This document shows positions 51,513 through 63,332 of a stretch of 64,000 nt of DNA, piece by piece (position 1 is the first letter of the stretch; each line of letters begins with the position of its first letter). The stretch comes from Rothia dentocariosa ATCC 17931 (GTDB lineage Bacteria; Actinomycetota; Actinomycetes; Actinomycetales; Micrococcaceae). The notes below the pieces were generated by a model. The model saw nothing but the letters and a program-made list of their open reading frames with translations. It searched no databases and was not told the origin of the DNA. The stretch lies in the NCBI RefSeq assembly GCF_000164695.2, contig NC_014643.1, positions 2,232,001-2,296,000 of the forward strand, read 5' to 3'. The position numbers and the translations under genes were made by a program.

Positions 51513-52241
51513 CTATTTGAAGCCGTTCTGTGCATAAATCTCTAAAATCGCGTCTTCGAGGTCTTCCATGAGCAAAGCGGGGTTTGCGTCTTCGGCGGCA
51601 CCTACAGTTGCAGGGTTCAGGGGCATGCCTAGAGCATCGTATACCCGCGAAATAACCTCGCGTAGAGATACCGAATTGTATACAACGATTCCCGTGCTGA
51701 ACCACCAGCCGCCCTGAATAACGCGCTGTGCGGTCCCCACGAGTTTGATGCGCTCCCCAGCATGTTCGCCGCCTAGTCGGGCGTATACGGAGTATTCTCC
51801 GGGGCAGTATTCTTGGGGGATTTCGCCGACCGCCGCATCCACCCCGACGAGTTGCAGGGCTTGGGCGTACATTTCTCCGAAAAGTTTGTAACGCAGGTTG
51901 TTTCCGGTTTTTGCGTCTTCGGCGGGCTGAAAATGATCGATGACGAGGCAGCCGGTGTGGTAGGCGGCCGCGTGACCGCCTACTTTACGCACGAGTATGT
52001 CGTATCCGAGATCACGGCACGCCTGGGCGGCGGCGGTAAATCCTGGATTGAGCTCATCGCGACGGCCGAAGGCGACGGTAGGGTTCGGCTGATAGATGCG
52101 CAGGGTTGCGGGGCGTTTTCCCGCTGCGACCTCGCGCAGCATTGCCACGGTATCGTCGTGGTGCATTAGGAGTTCACCGGATTTTGGGCCTTGTTCACGA
52201 AGGATTTCCACGGATTTTATTCTACCGGGTTGGCGCATCAT
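51513..52241 (-). CDS. Lipoate--protein ligase / octanoyltransferase-like protein
   Basis: About 242 residues of the BPL/LplA/LipB fold: TVAFGRRDELNPGFTAAAQACRDLGYDILVRKVGGHAAAYHTGCLVIDHF corresponds to the lipoyl-binding loop, and GERIKLVGTAQRVIQGGWWFSTGI contains the conserved Lys. It would transfer lipoate or octanoate to E2 and GcvH proteins. The GG in RKVGGHAA replaces the usual RRxTGG. Starts at 52241 and 52238 are adjacent; a longer reading to 52382 lies in the promoter region shared with the transporter. Divergent from it. Confidence 0.8.
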   Translation of the reverse strand: MMRQPGRIKSVEILREQGPKSGELLMHHDDTVAMLREVAAGKRPATLRIYQPNPTVAFGRRDELNPGFTAAAQACRDLGYDILVRKVGGHAAAYHTGCLVIDHFQPAEDAKTGNNLRYKLFGEMYAQALQLVGVDAAVGEIPQEYCPGEYSVYARLGGEHAGERIKLVGTAQRVIQGGWWFSTGIVVYNSVSLREVISRVYDALGMPLNPATVGAAEDANPALLMEDLEDAILEIYAQNGFK

Positions 52242-52463
52242 TCCCGACTGTTCAGCGAAAGTAAGGGAAACCAAGGAAGCCCTGTGTTTTTGCGGGCAAA
52301 CCCTTTTCTGAAAGGTGATTCTAGACGTAAACTTAAAACGTCTGAAGGGTATTCCCACATAAACCATCAGATACCAACACATTCACAGCATAAGAACGCT
52401 GACGAAACCGTATGCACACTGCACGTGTGCGCCTATCAAGTTTCGTTTCAAAGGAGTACGGAC

Positions 52464-53963
52464 ATGAGCCAATCGTCCTCGACATCCGAACCCGATGCCA
52501 CCGCTCGCAATGAGCAATCGCAACCTCCCGAAAAACCCAAGCAGGCTAATACTGCTCTCATCGTCAAAGTTGCGGTGATTCTCGCGGTTACTGTAGCCAT
52601 CTGGTTTATTCCCGTACCCCCGGGGGTGGAACCACGTGGAATGCATATGCTCGCTATCTTTGCCGGTACTATCCTAGGTCTTATCTTCCAGCCGCTGCCG
52701 ACCCCATCAGTGGCGCTTATTGGTCTCGGCGCTGCAATGATCACCGGTACCATGAACGCTAAAGAAGAAGCGCTTAAAGGCTTCGGCAACGACTCAATCT
52801 GGATTATTGTTGCCGCGTTCTTTATCGCCGATGGGTTCCTCATTACCGGGTTAGGAAAACGCATCGCCCTATTGTTTGTGCGCATGCTCGGTAAGTCTTC
52901 CCTCGGGCTTTCTTACGGCATGGCGATCACAGACCTCGTGCTTGCACCGGCGACTCCTTCAAATACGGCTCGCGCGGGTGGCGTGATTTACCCAATTATT
53001 CGCTCTCTTGCTGAGGTGAATGGCTCTACCAACGAGACCCCCGAGAAACGCCGCAAGCTGGGCTCTTATCTGCTCATGACTGAGGCGCAGGTCAATACCA
53101 TCACTGCCGCAATGTTCGTGACAGCAATGGCTGGTAACCCGCTGGCTCAAAAATTTGCTCAAGAAAAAGGACTGCATCTGGACTGGGGCACCTGGGCGCT
53201 TGCCGCGTTAGCTCCCGGCCTGATTGCCCTTGCTGTTATGCCTTGGTTTATCTCGAAGGTATACCCGCCGACTATCAAGCACACCCCTGATGCTCCCGAC
53301 CATGCACGCAAAGAGCTTGCCGAGATGGGCCCCTTAAGCGTGTCGGAATGGATTATGCTCGGTACCTTCGTACTGCTGTTAGCCCTATGGATTGGCGGCA
53401 CATCCTGGGGTATTAGCGCGACCAGTGCAGCCTTCTTCGGCATCGCAATTCTTCTTGTGACTAAAGTGCTCACCTGGAAAGATATGGCGAATAACTCCAG
53501 CGCTTGGTCCACCCTCATTTTTTTCGCGGTGCTTGTGGGCATGGCGGATCAGCTCAAGAAGCTCAAGGTTGTTGATTGGGTAGGTGACCGCGCTGCACAC
53601 AGCGTTGCGGGTATGTCCTGGCCGCTCGCCTTTGGCATTCTGATTCTGGTGTACTTCTACATTCACTACATGTTTGCTTCTAACACCGCGCAGATTGTCG
53701 CCCTCTATGCTGTGTTCCTGGGGGCAGCAATTTCGGCGGGTACTCCCCCAATGTTCGCCGCACTTTTCCTCGGCTTTACCGGCAACCTTATCGGCGGTAT
53801 CACTCACTATGCCTCTGGACCGGCAGGGGTGTACTACGGATCGGGGTATTTCAGTGTGGGCGAATGGTTCAAGCTGGGCTTCCTGTCTTCGCTCGTAAAT
53901 ATTATTATTTGGGGTGCTGTGGGCACCGCGTGGCTATTCGCTCTCGGATACGCTACTCCCTAG
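52464..53963 (+). CDS. DASS-family anion transporter (2-oxoglutarate/malate-type)
   Basis: 499 residues, about 12 hydrophobic segments. The family repeats are visible: APATPSNTARAGGVIYPII in the first half and MFASNTAQIVALYAVFLGAAISAGTPP in the second, the two substrate-binding SNT motifs of DASS (SLC13-like) proteins. It probably moves dicarboxylates or citrate across the membrane with Na+ or by exchange. A polar N-terminal tail of about 40 residues precedes the first helix. AAGGAG lies seven bases before the ATG at 52464; a longer in-frame reading from 52191 is not supported. Confidence 0.9.
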   Translation: MSQSSSTSEPDATARNEQSQPPEKPKQANTALIVKVAVILAVTVAIWFIPVPPGVEPRGMHMLAIFAGTILGLIFQPLPTPSVALIGLGAAMITGTMNAKEEALKGFGNDSIWIIVAAFFIADGFLITGLGKRIALLFVRMLGKSSLGLSYGMAITDLVLAPATPSNTARAGGVIYPIIRSLAEVNGSTNETPEKRRKLGSYLLMTEAQVNTITAAMFVTAMAGNPLAQKFAQEKGLHLDWGTWALAALAPGLIALAVMPWFISKVYPPTIKHTPDAPDHARKELAEMGPLSVSEWIMLGTFVLLLALWIGGTSWGISATSAAFFGIAILLVTKVLTWKDMANNSSAWSTLIFFAVLVGMADQLKKLKVVDWVGDRAAHSVAGMSWPLAFGILILVYFYIHYMFASNTAQIVALYAVFLGAAISAGTPPMFAALFLGFTGNLIGGITHYASGPAGVYYGSGYFSVGEWFKLGFLSSLVNIIIWGAVGTAWLFALGYATP

Positions 53964-54006
53964 TGAGCGCTCGCTAAGCTCTTCCGATTCTATTCAGCCC
54001 AATAAT

Positions 54007-54053
54007 CTCCGGGCGCTGAATCTTTTTCTAAGATACAGTGCCCGGAGCTTTTT
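54007..54053 (+). terminator. Terminator of the anion transporter gene
   Basis: CTCCGGGC.CTG pairs with CAG.GCCCGGAG, and the interior AATCTT/AAGAT pairs again. It is followed by CTTTTTAT, a clear T-tract, 43 bases after the stop. Confidence 0.92.
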
Positions 54054-55775
<1,722 letters not shown>

Positions 55776-55795
55776 TAAATCTTGTGAGAAATGCG

Positions 55796-55833
55796 AGGTT
55801 GGTCTTCGGGTAAGTTTTCGAAAGACCAATCCT
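55796..55833. terminator. Hairpin between the GH1 and GNAT genes
   Basis: AGGTTGGTCTTCG pairs with CGAAAGACCAATCCT allowing one bulge. It lies between two converging genes and may serve both. There is little T-tract. Confidence 0.6.
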
Positions 55834-55886
55834 GTGTTGTGCGCGCTCACTGAAATTCTCTGACTCTCACCAAAAATTTACGAACC

Positions 55887-56945
55887 TTACGATACTTCAT
55901 CGAGCGGCATATCGTGCATGCTCGTTGAGACAAACTCCCACCATGTAGGGATGAATCCGGCTGCCAAAGCCACACGCTGTGAGAGCACATGTGAAGGACT
56001 GGTTCCATAAAATGGAACACGCCCATCGGCAAGAACCATTCGGGAAAGTTCATATACAAGACGCGCAGCAAGCCCGCGTTGTCGCACCTGTGGCAGCACA
56101 TCAATACCAATTTGACGCATCAGTGGCGAATCGTCACTTGCACCCGCCATTGCTAAAGGATCTGCCAAAGCAGTGGCGGCGTCAGGGTCAAATGCTGCAA
56201 GGACCGTAATATCGGGGCGACGTTTGCTAAACCCTAAAGCGTTCGAATACCGTGGATCGCCACGAAAACGCTCGTACTGCTCGGGGTGAAGGAGCTCTAT
56301 TCGCACCGAGAATTCCGAAACCGCCGTATCATCTTCATCTGCCTCTAAAGCATCTGCCGAAGCGTTCGGTACTTTCGTCACCGTGCGAAGACCGCAAATA
56401 TGTTGCCGTAAGGATTCTCGAAGAACGCCGCTGTCTACCCGGCGCATCATACCGATTCCGGGTACCGCACATTTAACCTCTTGCGCCGGAGCATCCGGCG
56501 GAACCACAGATTCAAGCAGGTTGCGTGAAGGCGTGTAATATACGCTTGTTCCGCTCACCTGCTGGCTGTAAGGGGTCAAGAGTTCATTCAGCTGGCGTAA
56601 CGGTGCATAATCGCCCAGCCAATTTGAGAGATCCCCACGCATATACTCAGTGGCCGTTTTCAAAACCCGGGGATACTTTGCGCAAAGCAACCCCACGCCC
56701 AGATAGTTACCTACCCGAAGTTCCCAGGTATCAGCGTTGCGGCGGCGGGATGCGCTCATCTCTTCCGTTGGAAGCTGCAGTGCGCTCAGGACCTCAGCAC
56801 CCAGATTCTGTGCTTGAGAGATAGCTCCCGCAGGTAAACAGAAATCTGCCTCTAACTGAGCAGCAAGAATATGGCGTACTCTGTCGAGAGTTGTTACAGC
56901 ACCGCGTATTTGCGCTCGCGGATGATTACCTGAAATATGACTCAC
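55887..56945 (-). CDS. GNAT-family acetyltransferase-like protein
   Basis: 352 residues. The C-terminal third has the GNAT acetyl-CoA loop region ([34 protein letters not shown]) followed by [23 protein letters not shown]. The N-terminal two-thirds are not recognised and could be a degenerate second GNAT unit. The GTG start overlaps the uvrA stop by four bases (GTGA), so it is translated with UvrA. Acceptor substrate unknown. Confidence 0.75.
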   Translation of the reverse strand: MSHISGNHPRAQIRGAVTTLDRVRHILAAQLEADFCLPAGAISQAQNLGAEVLSALQLPTEEMSASRRRNADTWELRVGNYLGVGLLCAKYPRVLKTATEYMRGDLSNWLGDYAPLRQLNELLTPYSQQVSGTSVYYTPSRNLLESVVPPDAPAQEVKCAVPGIGMMRRVDSGVLRESLRQHICGLRTVTKVPNASADALEADEDDTAVSEFSVRIELLHPEQYERFRGDPRYSNALGFSKRRPDITVLAAFDPDAATALADPLAMAGASDDSPLMRQIGIDVLPQVRQRGLAARLVYELSRMVLADGRVPFYGTSPSHVLSQRVALAAGFIPTWWEFVSTSMHDMPLDEVS

Positions 56946-59830
56946 ACCAAAAGTTCCTTGATGAAACGTCCGGTATGAGACTCCTCAACCTGTGCGACGT
57001 CTTCAGGCGTTCCTTCGGCGATTACGGTGCCTCCGCCGTCGCCACCTTCCGGACCCATATCAATAATCCAGTCGGCACATTTAATGACATCAAGGTTGTG
57101 TTCAATCGTGATAACGGTATTGCCCTTATCAACGAGAGACTGAAGCACAGTTAAGAGCTTACGGATATCCTCAAAATGCAGACCCGTTGTAGGCTCATCA
57201 AGCACATAGATCGAACGACCGTTAGAACGCTTCTGCAGCTCTGCGGCAAGTTTCACGCGCTGCGCCTCACCACCTGAAAGCGTGGTTGCGGGCTGCCCTA
57301 GACGAATGTAGCCAAGCCCCACATCAACCAGCGTGTTTAAGTGCCGAGCGATCGGGGTGAAGGCCGCAAAAAATTCTGCAGCTTCTTCAACCGGCATTTC
57401 AAGCACATCAGAAATAGTCTTACCTTTGTAATGCACTTCGAGGGTTTCGCGATTATAGCGTTTTCCCTGGCAGGTTTCGCAAGGCACGTAAACATCCGGC
57501 AAAAAGTTCATCTCAATCTTGAGGGTGCCGTCACCCGAGCATGCTTCGCATCGACCGCCTTTAACGTTGAACGAGAACCGCCCGGGCGTATATCCGCGCA
57601 CTTTAGCCTCATTCGTCTCGGCAAAGAGCTTACGAATATGGTCGAATACACCGGTGTACGTCGCGGGATTTGACCGCGGGGTACGCCCAATAGGCGATTG
57701 GTCAACGTGAATAACCTTATCCAGATGTTCCAGACCGTCTACCTTCTTGTGCCGTCCTGGAACCTGTTTTGCACCGTTGAGTTTATTCGCCAGTGAGGTA
57801 TAGAGAATATCGTTCACGAGGGTTGATTTACCCGATCCCGATACGCCTGTGATCGCGGTAAAAACACCTAGGGGGAAGGTAACATCAACATTTTTGAGGT
57901 TGTTCTCGCGAGCTCCATAGACCTTTAACACACGTTTACGGTCATGTGGGCGGCGTTTCTTTGGAACTTCAATAGAGCGCCGACCCGCCATATAATCACC
58001 GGTTATCGACTTTTTATTGGACAAAAGTTCCTTGTAAGTGCCCGAATGGACGATTTCACCGCCGTGTTCGCCCGCACCTGGACCAACATCGACAATCCAG
58101 TCGGCTTCCCGCATCGTGTCTTCGTCATGTTCCACTACGATGAGGGTATTTCCCATATCACGTAGCTTTGTCAAGGTATCGATTAGACGTCGGTTGTCGC
58201 GCTGGTGCAAACCTATAGAGGGCTCATCCAACACATAAAGCACACCAACGAGCCCGGAACCAATCTGGGTTGCCAGTCGTATGCGCTGGGCCTCCCCGCC
58301 CGAAAGCGTGCCAGCAGAGCGTGATAACGTCAGGTAATCGAGTCCTACGTCCAAGAGGAATTGCAGGCGTGCATCTAGTTCCTTGAGAACCTGGTCGGCG
58401 ATCTTAGCCTCGCGAGGGGTCAGCTTTAGGGCGCGCATAAAATCTAAGGCGGCACGAAGCGGCATAGCGGTTACATCCGCAATGGATTTACCCTCAATTT
58501 TGACGCTGAGAATAGTAGGGTTAAGCCGCGCACCGTGACATACCGGGCATGCAACTTGACGCATATATTGTTCGTAGCGATCACGCGCAAAATCAGATTC
58601 AGTTTCTTGATGTTTACGCATGATATTGGCTTTAACACCCTCAAACCCGGAGGTATAGCGGCGTTCGCGTCCAAAACGGTTGCGGTACGAGACCTCAACT
58701 TTAAAATCTTTGCCCTCCAGAATTGCTTTGCGAACCTTGGCAGGAAGATCTTTCCACGGAGTGTTAAGGTCAAATCCGAGTTCTTCGCCGAGACCTGCAA
58801 GAAGACGCAGCCAATACTCGGTGGTAGATTTTCCCTGCGACCACGGAGCAATAGCGCCTTCACCCAGAGTCATATCTGGGTTGGGTACTAAAAGATCCTC
58901 ATCAACTTCAAGCCTGGAACCAATACCATCGCAAGCCTGGCATGCGCCAAAGGGCGAGTTGAAGGAGAAGGCACGTGGCTCAATAGTGTCCACCTGCAGG
59001 GGGTGATTGTTGGGGCAGGCAAGGTTTTCACTAAATGTTCGAGTACGTTCGGGTGAATCTGCCTGTACATCTACGAATTCGATGAGCAAGCGGCCGTCGG
59101 CTAGTCTGAGTGCGGTCTCCACGGAATCGGTCAGTCGCTGGTGGATGCTCTCCTTGATTACGATGCGATCTACCACAACGTCAATGGTGTGTTTGTATTG
59201 TTTCGCTAGTTTAGGAGGATCCGAAAGTTGAACTGTTTTTCCGTCCACCCGGGCACGCGAATAGCCCTGTGTCACCAGGTCTTTGAACAGATCAACAAAC
59301 TCACCTTTGCGAGCTGATACCACGGGGGCAAGAACCTGCAAACGCGTACGCTCGGGGTATTCCAGCAGTGCATCGACAATCTGCTGCGGGGTTTGCTTGG
59401 TAATTTCTTCACCGCACACTGGGCAGTGCGCACGTCCTACACGGGCCCACAGCAGGCGCATATAATCGTAAATCTCGGTGATGGTGCCTACCGTCGACCG
59501 CGGGTTTTTTGAAGTAGATTTCTGGTCGATAGAGACCGCTGGCGATAGCCCCTCAATAAAATCAACATCAGGCTTATCTACCTGCCCAAGGAACATACGC
59601 GCGTAGGAAGATAGTGATTCAACGTACCTGCGCTGTCCCTCTGCGAAGATAGTGTCGAAAGCAAGTGAAGATTTACCCGATCCCGATAGACCCGTAAAAA
59701 CCACCATTGCGTCACGTGGAATCGTAAGATCAACGTTCTTGAGGTTGTTTTCGCGAGCACCCTGCACACGAATGCTGCTCAAGTCGTTTGACTGCAAAGG
59801 GGCGGTTGCTGATCCAGCGCGGGGAGGCAT
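56942..59830 (-). CDS. uvrA: Excinuclease ABC subunit A
   Basis: 962-residue UvrA. Two ABC ATPase units with Walker [13 protein letters not shown] and [11 protein letters not shown], signature sequences [14 protein letters not shown] and [14 protein letters not shown], and zinc-binding motifs CPVCGEE, CQACDG and [18 protein letters not shown]. It recognises DNA lesions with UvrB in nucleotide excision repair. AAAGGA precedes the ATG at 59830. The GNAT gene overlaps its stop. The uvrB and uvrC genes are not in this window. Confidence 0.98.
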   Translation of the reverse strand: MPPRAGSATAPLQSNDLSSIRVQGARENNLKNVDLTIPRDAMVVFTGLSGSGKSSLAFDTIFAEGQRRYVESLSSYARMFLGQVDKPDVDFIEGLSPAVSIDQKSTSKNPRSTVGTITEIYDYMRLLWARVGRAHCPVCGEEITKQTPQQIVDALLEYPERTRLQVLAPVVSARKGEFVDLFKDLVTQGYSRARVDGKTVQLSDPPKLAKQYKHTIDVVVDRIVIKESIHQRLTDSVETALRLADGRLLIEFVDVQADSPERTRTFSENLACPNNHPLQVDTIEPRAFSFNSPFGACQACDGIGSRLEVDEDLLVPNPDMTLGEGAIAPWSQGKSTTEYWLRLLAGLGEELGFDLNTPWKDLPAKVRKAILEGKDFKVEVSYRNRFGRERRYTSGFEGVKANIMRKHQETESDFARDRYEQYMRQVACPVCHGARLNPTILSVKIEGKSIADVTAMPLRAALDFMRALKLTPREAKIADQVLKELDARLQFLLDVGLDYLTLSRSAGTLSGGEAQRIRLATQIGSGLVGVLYVLDEPSIGLHQRDNRRLIDTLTKLRDMGNTLIVVEHDEDTMREADWIVDVGPGAGEHGGEIVHSGTYKELLSNKKSITGDYMAGRRSIEVPKKRRPHDRKRVLKVYGARENNLKNVDVTFPLGVFTAITGVSGSGKSTLVNDILYTSLANKLNGAKQVPGRHKKVDGLEHLDKVIHVDQSPIGRTPRSNPATYTGVFDHIRKLFAETNEAKVRGYTPGRFSFNVKGGRCEACSGDGTLKIEMNFLPDVYVPCETCQGKRYNRETLEVHYKGKTISDVLEMPVEEAAEFFAAFTPIARHLNTLVDVGLGYIRLGQPATTLSGGEAQRVKLAAELQKRSNGRSIYVLDEPTTGLHFEDIRKLLTVLQSLVDKGNTVITIEHNLDVIKCADWIIDMGPEGGDGGGTVIAEGTPEDVAQVEESHTGRFIKELLV

Positions 59831-60007
59831 CGAAAATCCTTTCGTCTATCTTCGAATCTACATTCTACGCTCTTTCGGCGGGGATAGCATGCTTTATGAT
59901 GCAGGTTTGACTCGTGGCGAACTTTTTCCTGGCAACTTTCGTTCCCGTTACCCCTTTATATCTTGCCGCTAGAAACGGGATATACACCGCATCAGTACAC
60001 TGGATAT

Positions 60008-60781
60008 ATGGCTACTTATCCCGAATCAACTCTTATCTTCGAAAATCCGGAATTTACGGTACGTGCCCTAAGCGTCTCAGACATGGATAACAGCGTCTAC
60101 CTGATCACGATTCGCCATACTGGTGAGCAAATGCTGATCGATCCCGCTTATGATGCGGAAGCACTGTATACCTTCACGCTTGAGGCAATCATGCAGGACT
60201 GCCCAAACCTAGCCCTTACAGAAGAAAACGACCGCCGAGTGCGCATTCTCGAATCTGAAGAAGATTTCGAGCCTATCCCCCGCCGTGCTCTTGGCGTGAC
60301 GGGCATCATGGTCACCCATGGGCATTGGGATCACATTCGTGCTCTGCGCGAGCTTGAATCTCTCACCGGTGCCATTACTTATGCAGGATCCGCGGACGCC
60401 GAGGCCATTCGTGCGCAAGAAAATTTCACGATTGAAAACGAGTTAAACGGCGGCGAAGTTTTTGATTTTTACGATACAGAGCTGCAGGTGCGCGCTATTT
60501 CCGTTCCCGGGCATACTCCCGGATCCATCGTATATTCTGTACAGACCACATGGGAAGATGGCTCCCCCGCTACCCTGCTTTTCACCGGCGATGCGCTCTT
60601 CCCCGGCGGCGTAGGCAAGACCGATTCATCCGCGCAGTTTGGCGAACTTTTCTCAAACGTTCTTGAAAAACTCTTTGGAAACTTTGATGATGAAGCGATT
60701 GTGCTTCCGGGCCACGGGCGTTCCACAACATTAGGCACCGAGCGTCCATACCTTGAAGAGTGGGGTTCACGGGGCTGGTAG
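60008..60781 (+). CDS. MBL-fold metallo-hydrolase
   Basis: 257 residues. Metal-binding motif VTHGHWDHIRAL (HxHxDH), SVPGHTPGSIVY, FTGDALFPGGVGKTD and LPGHGRSTTLGTE identify a glyoxalase II-like metallo-beta-lactamase fold hydrolase, acting probably on a thioester or related substrate. The ATG at 60008 fits the family start; the preceding 15 in-frame codons are probably not translated. It is a single gene, divergent from uvrA. Confidence 0.9.
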   Translation: MATYPESTLIFENPEFTVRALSVSDMDNSVYLITIRHTGEQMLIDPAYDAEALYTFTLEAIMQDCPNLALTEENDRRVRILESEEDFEPIPRRALGVTGIMVTHGHWDHIRALRELESLTGAITYAGSADAEAIRAQENFTIENELNGGEVFDFYDTELQVRAISVPGHTPGSIVYSVQTTWEDGSPATLLFTGDALFPGGVGKTDSSAQFGELFSNVLEKLFGNFDDEAIVLPGHGRSTTLGTERPYLEEWGSRGW

Positions 60782-60827
60782 TCCAGTACATCTTGTAGGC
60801 TTTCTAGCAGCACAAGTCTGGTTAAAC

Positions 60828-60860
60828 AAAACGACCGCGCTACCATAGCGCGGTCGTTTT
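60828..60860 (+). terminator. Terminator of the MBL hydrolase gene
   Basis: AAAACGACCGCGCTA pairs exactly with TAGCGCGGTCGTTTT around a CCA loop, 47 bases after the stop. It can act in both directions. Confidence 0.93.
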
Positions 60861-61297
60861 ATGACACCCGGGGGTATCTATCACTCACTCAAACACAAGC
60901 AACTCGAGGACAATTCATGAAACCTTCGATCACTTGATAACTCAAGTTTAGCCTACTTTTGGGTCGGTTTTCTACATGGTTTTTGCTCCCCAAACACCTT
61001 AGATAAGCTGAGCGCATATTTGTAACCATTCTGTTATTTTTACCCCGCATGAAAGCAGGGCATTTAAATACCAATTGAGATTTTATTGATTTTTATATGG
61101 CATAAATCACTAAAACTTTTTTCTGGAAGTTCCGCGTCATACAGCCATTTTTCAAGGTACACCTCTAAATAACAGTATTGTTAAACCCGCGTAATCATGC
61201 GGATTCTATACACCAATTGGTCTGTTTGAATGGTTTTTCGCAACACACGCGAAATCGGTGAAAACTACCCCTCGGTACAGCCCACGAAGACACAGAA
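60861..61297. other. AT-rich gene-free stretch
   Basis: About 435 bases between two strong terminators, AT-rich especially at 60990-61200. I see no frame with a ribosome binding site, no tRNA and no repeat. Because both flanking genes end here, the region has no obvious promoter role. Confidence 0.45.
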
Positions 61298-61344
61298 AAG
61301 GTGCCGTGCGCATCCCAACATAACGAGGATGCCCACGGCACCTT
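61298..61344 (-). terminator. fhs terminator
   Basis: AAGGTGCCGTG.GCATCC pairs with GGATGC.CACGGCACCTT around an 11-base loop, 49 bases after the fhs stop, with TTTTC following on the minus strand. Confidence 0.92.
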
Positions 61345-61392
61345 ATCAAGCTTGCCTTCGCCTTTTATGGGCGAAATATGGCACAGAAAGCA

Positions 61393-63105
61393 CTACGAAA
61401 GACCGATCATCGTACCGTTTTCATCAAAACCAATACGCTCTGCAGCAGGGCTCTTGCTCAGACCGGGCATGGTGCGCATCGTGCCGCAAATAGCGTAAAC
61501 ATAACCGGCACCTGCGGCAAGACGAACCTCGCGCACAGGCAAAGTCCAACCGGTAGGTGCACCCTTGAGGGAAGCATCAGAAGAGATCGACAGGTGGGTC
61601 TTTGCAATCACCACAGGTAGATGCGAATATCCCAGATCAGCAAAACGCTTAAGCTGCTTTGCCGCTGCGGGAGCAATCGAGATGCCGTCTGCCCCGTAAA
61701 CCTTAGTAGCAACCTTCTCAAGCTTAGTTTCGAGAGAATCCTCAAGATCATAGGTGTACTCCAGGTTCGAAACGTCGTCGCAAGCCTCAGCAACCACATT
61801 TGCCAGGTCAATCGTACCCTTGCCACCCTCAGCAACACCATGATGGATAGCTACACGAGCGCCAGCCTCTTCGGCAATACGGCGAATAGCTTCATGCTCA
61901 GAATCGAAATCGGTGGGGAACGCGTTAATAGCTACCACCGGCTGCACACCGAAGTCACGCACAATCTCAATGTGCTTCTTCAGGTTAGTAGCCCCTGCTT
62001 CAACGTCGGCAGGGTTCTCTTCAAGCATGCCTTCAGGCAGCGGCTTGCCCGGCACGATCTTGTACAACCCCGAGTGCGACTTGAGAGAACGTACGGTGAC
62101 AACCAGCACAGCAGCATCAGGCTTCAGCCCTGAGATGCGGCATTTGACGTTGAAGAAACGCTCAGCACCCATATCTGCCCCGAAGCCTGCCTCAGTAATC
62201 ACGTAGTCGGAGTATTCCAAGCCAACGTAGTCAGCGACAACTGAGGAGTTACCGGTAGCGATGTTTCCGAAGGGGCCCGCGTGAATAAGTGCCGGGGTGT
62301 GTTCGAGAGTCTGAAGCAGGTTGGGGTTAATGGCATCCGCCAGAATAACAGCCATTGCGCCGTCAGCCTTCAAATCGGCGGCGGTGACTGCCTCACCATC
62401 GTAGTTCAGACCGATAACAATCTTTGCCAAACGTTTGCGCAGGTCCTCAAAGGAGGTTGCCAGCGAAAGAATCACCATGATTTCAGAGGCACTGGTAATA
62501 TCAAACCCGGTCTGTCGGGGCACGCCATCAATACGCTCACCCAGACCGACTACGATGTTGCGCAGGGAGCGGTCGTTCATGTCGATAACGCGGCGCCACT
62601 CGATGGCACGGGGGTCGAGGCGCAGGTCATTACCCTGGTGCAGGTGGTTATCGATCATGGCGGCCAGTAGGTTGTGGGCTGCGGTAACGGCGTGGAAATC
62701 ACCGGTCAGATGCAGATTTAGCTTCTCCATGGGAACGATCTGCGAGTAACCGCCGCCAGCGGCACCGCCCTTAATACCGAAGGTTGGTCCCATGGCAGGC
62801 TGGCGAAGCGCCAGCGCAGCTTTACGGCCGGTCTGGGCGAATCCCTGTGCTAGCGAGACAGAGGTTGCGGTCTTACCTTCGCCGAGCGGTGTGGGAGTTA
62901 CAGCGGTAACGACAATGTACTTGGAACCGCGCTTTTGGGCGGTTTCTGCGTTGGTGCTTTCGTCGAGCAGGACCTTGGCAACATATTTACCGTAGGGCTC
63001 CAAACGATCTTCGCTGATGCCGTTCTCGGCGGCTATTTCGGTGATGGGCTTAAGCTCAGCAGCGAGAGCAATTTCGAGGTCGGAAGGGAAAGGCTTGTTC
63101 GTCAT
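61393..63105 (-). CDS. fhs: Formate--tetrahydrofolate ligase
   Basis: 570 residues. P-loop TPTPLGEGKTATSVSLAQG, GIKGGAAGGGYSQIVPMEKLNLHLTGD, and EAGFGADMGAERFFNVKCR are typical of Fhs, which makes 10-formyl-THF from formate, THF and ATP. AAGGA is five bases upstream of the ATG at 63105, a better fit than the ATG immediately before it (63108) or the longer reading to 63147. It is monocistronic with its own terminator. Length is close to the usual 555-560. Confidence 0.96.
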   Translation of the reverse strand: MTNKPFPSDLEIALAAELKPITEIAAENGISEDRLEPYGKYVAKVLLDESTNAETAQKRGSKYIVVTAVTPTPLGEGKTATSVSLAQGFAQTGRKAALALRQPAMGPTFGIKGGAAGGGYSQIVPMEKLNLHLTGDFHAVTAAHNLLAAMIDNHLHQGNDLRLDPRAIEWRRVIDMNDRSLRNIVVGLGERIDGVPRQTGFDITSASEIMVILSLATSFEDLRKRLAKIVIGLNYDGEAVTAADLKADGAMAVILADAINPNLLQTLEHTPALIHAGPFGNIATGNSSVVADYVGLEYSDYVITEAGFGADMGAERFFNVKCRISGLKPDAAVLVVTVRSLKSHSGLYKIVPGKPLPEGMLEENPADVEAGATNLKKHIEIVRDFGVQPVVAINAFPTDFDSEHEAIRRIAEEAGARVAIHHGVAEGGKGTIDLANVVAEACDDVSNLEYTYDLEDSLETKLEKVATKVYGADGISIAPAAAKQLKRFADLGYSHLPVVIAKTHLSISSDASLKGAPTGWTLPVREVRLAAGAGYVYAICGTMRTMPGLSKSPAAERIGFDENGTMIGLS

Positions 63106-63332
63106 CATTGTCCTTAACAAGTAGAAACCAACAGTTCCATATCCCATTCTATGCTCTAGCTCACGGATTGTCGCCTAAATTTATATGTGAGATATACGGC
63201 GAGGAAAATATGCCATCTTGCGGAAGGTCTCTTGACACAATGTTCCCAGGTCAAAGACGAAGCAACTCCCACGCTCATGATTCAGTAGTTCATGCTCGCA
63301 GGAGTTTCTTCGCTCTAAAGTAAATATAGTTA

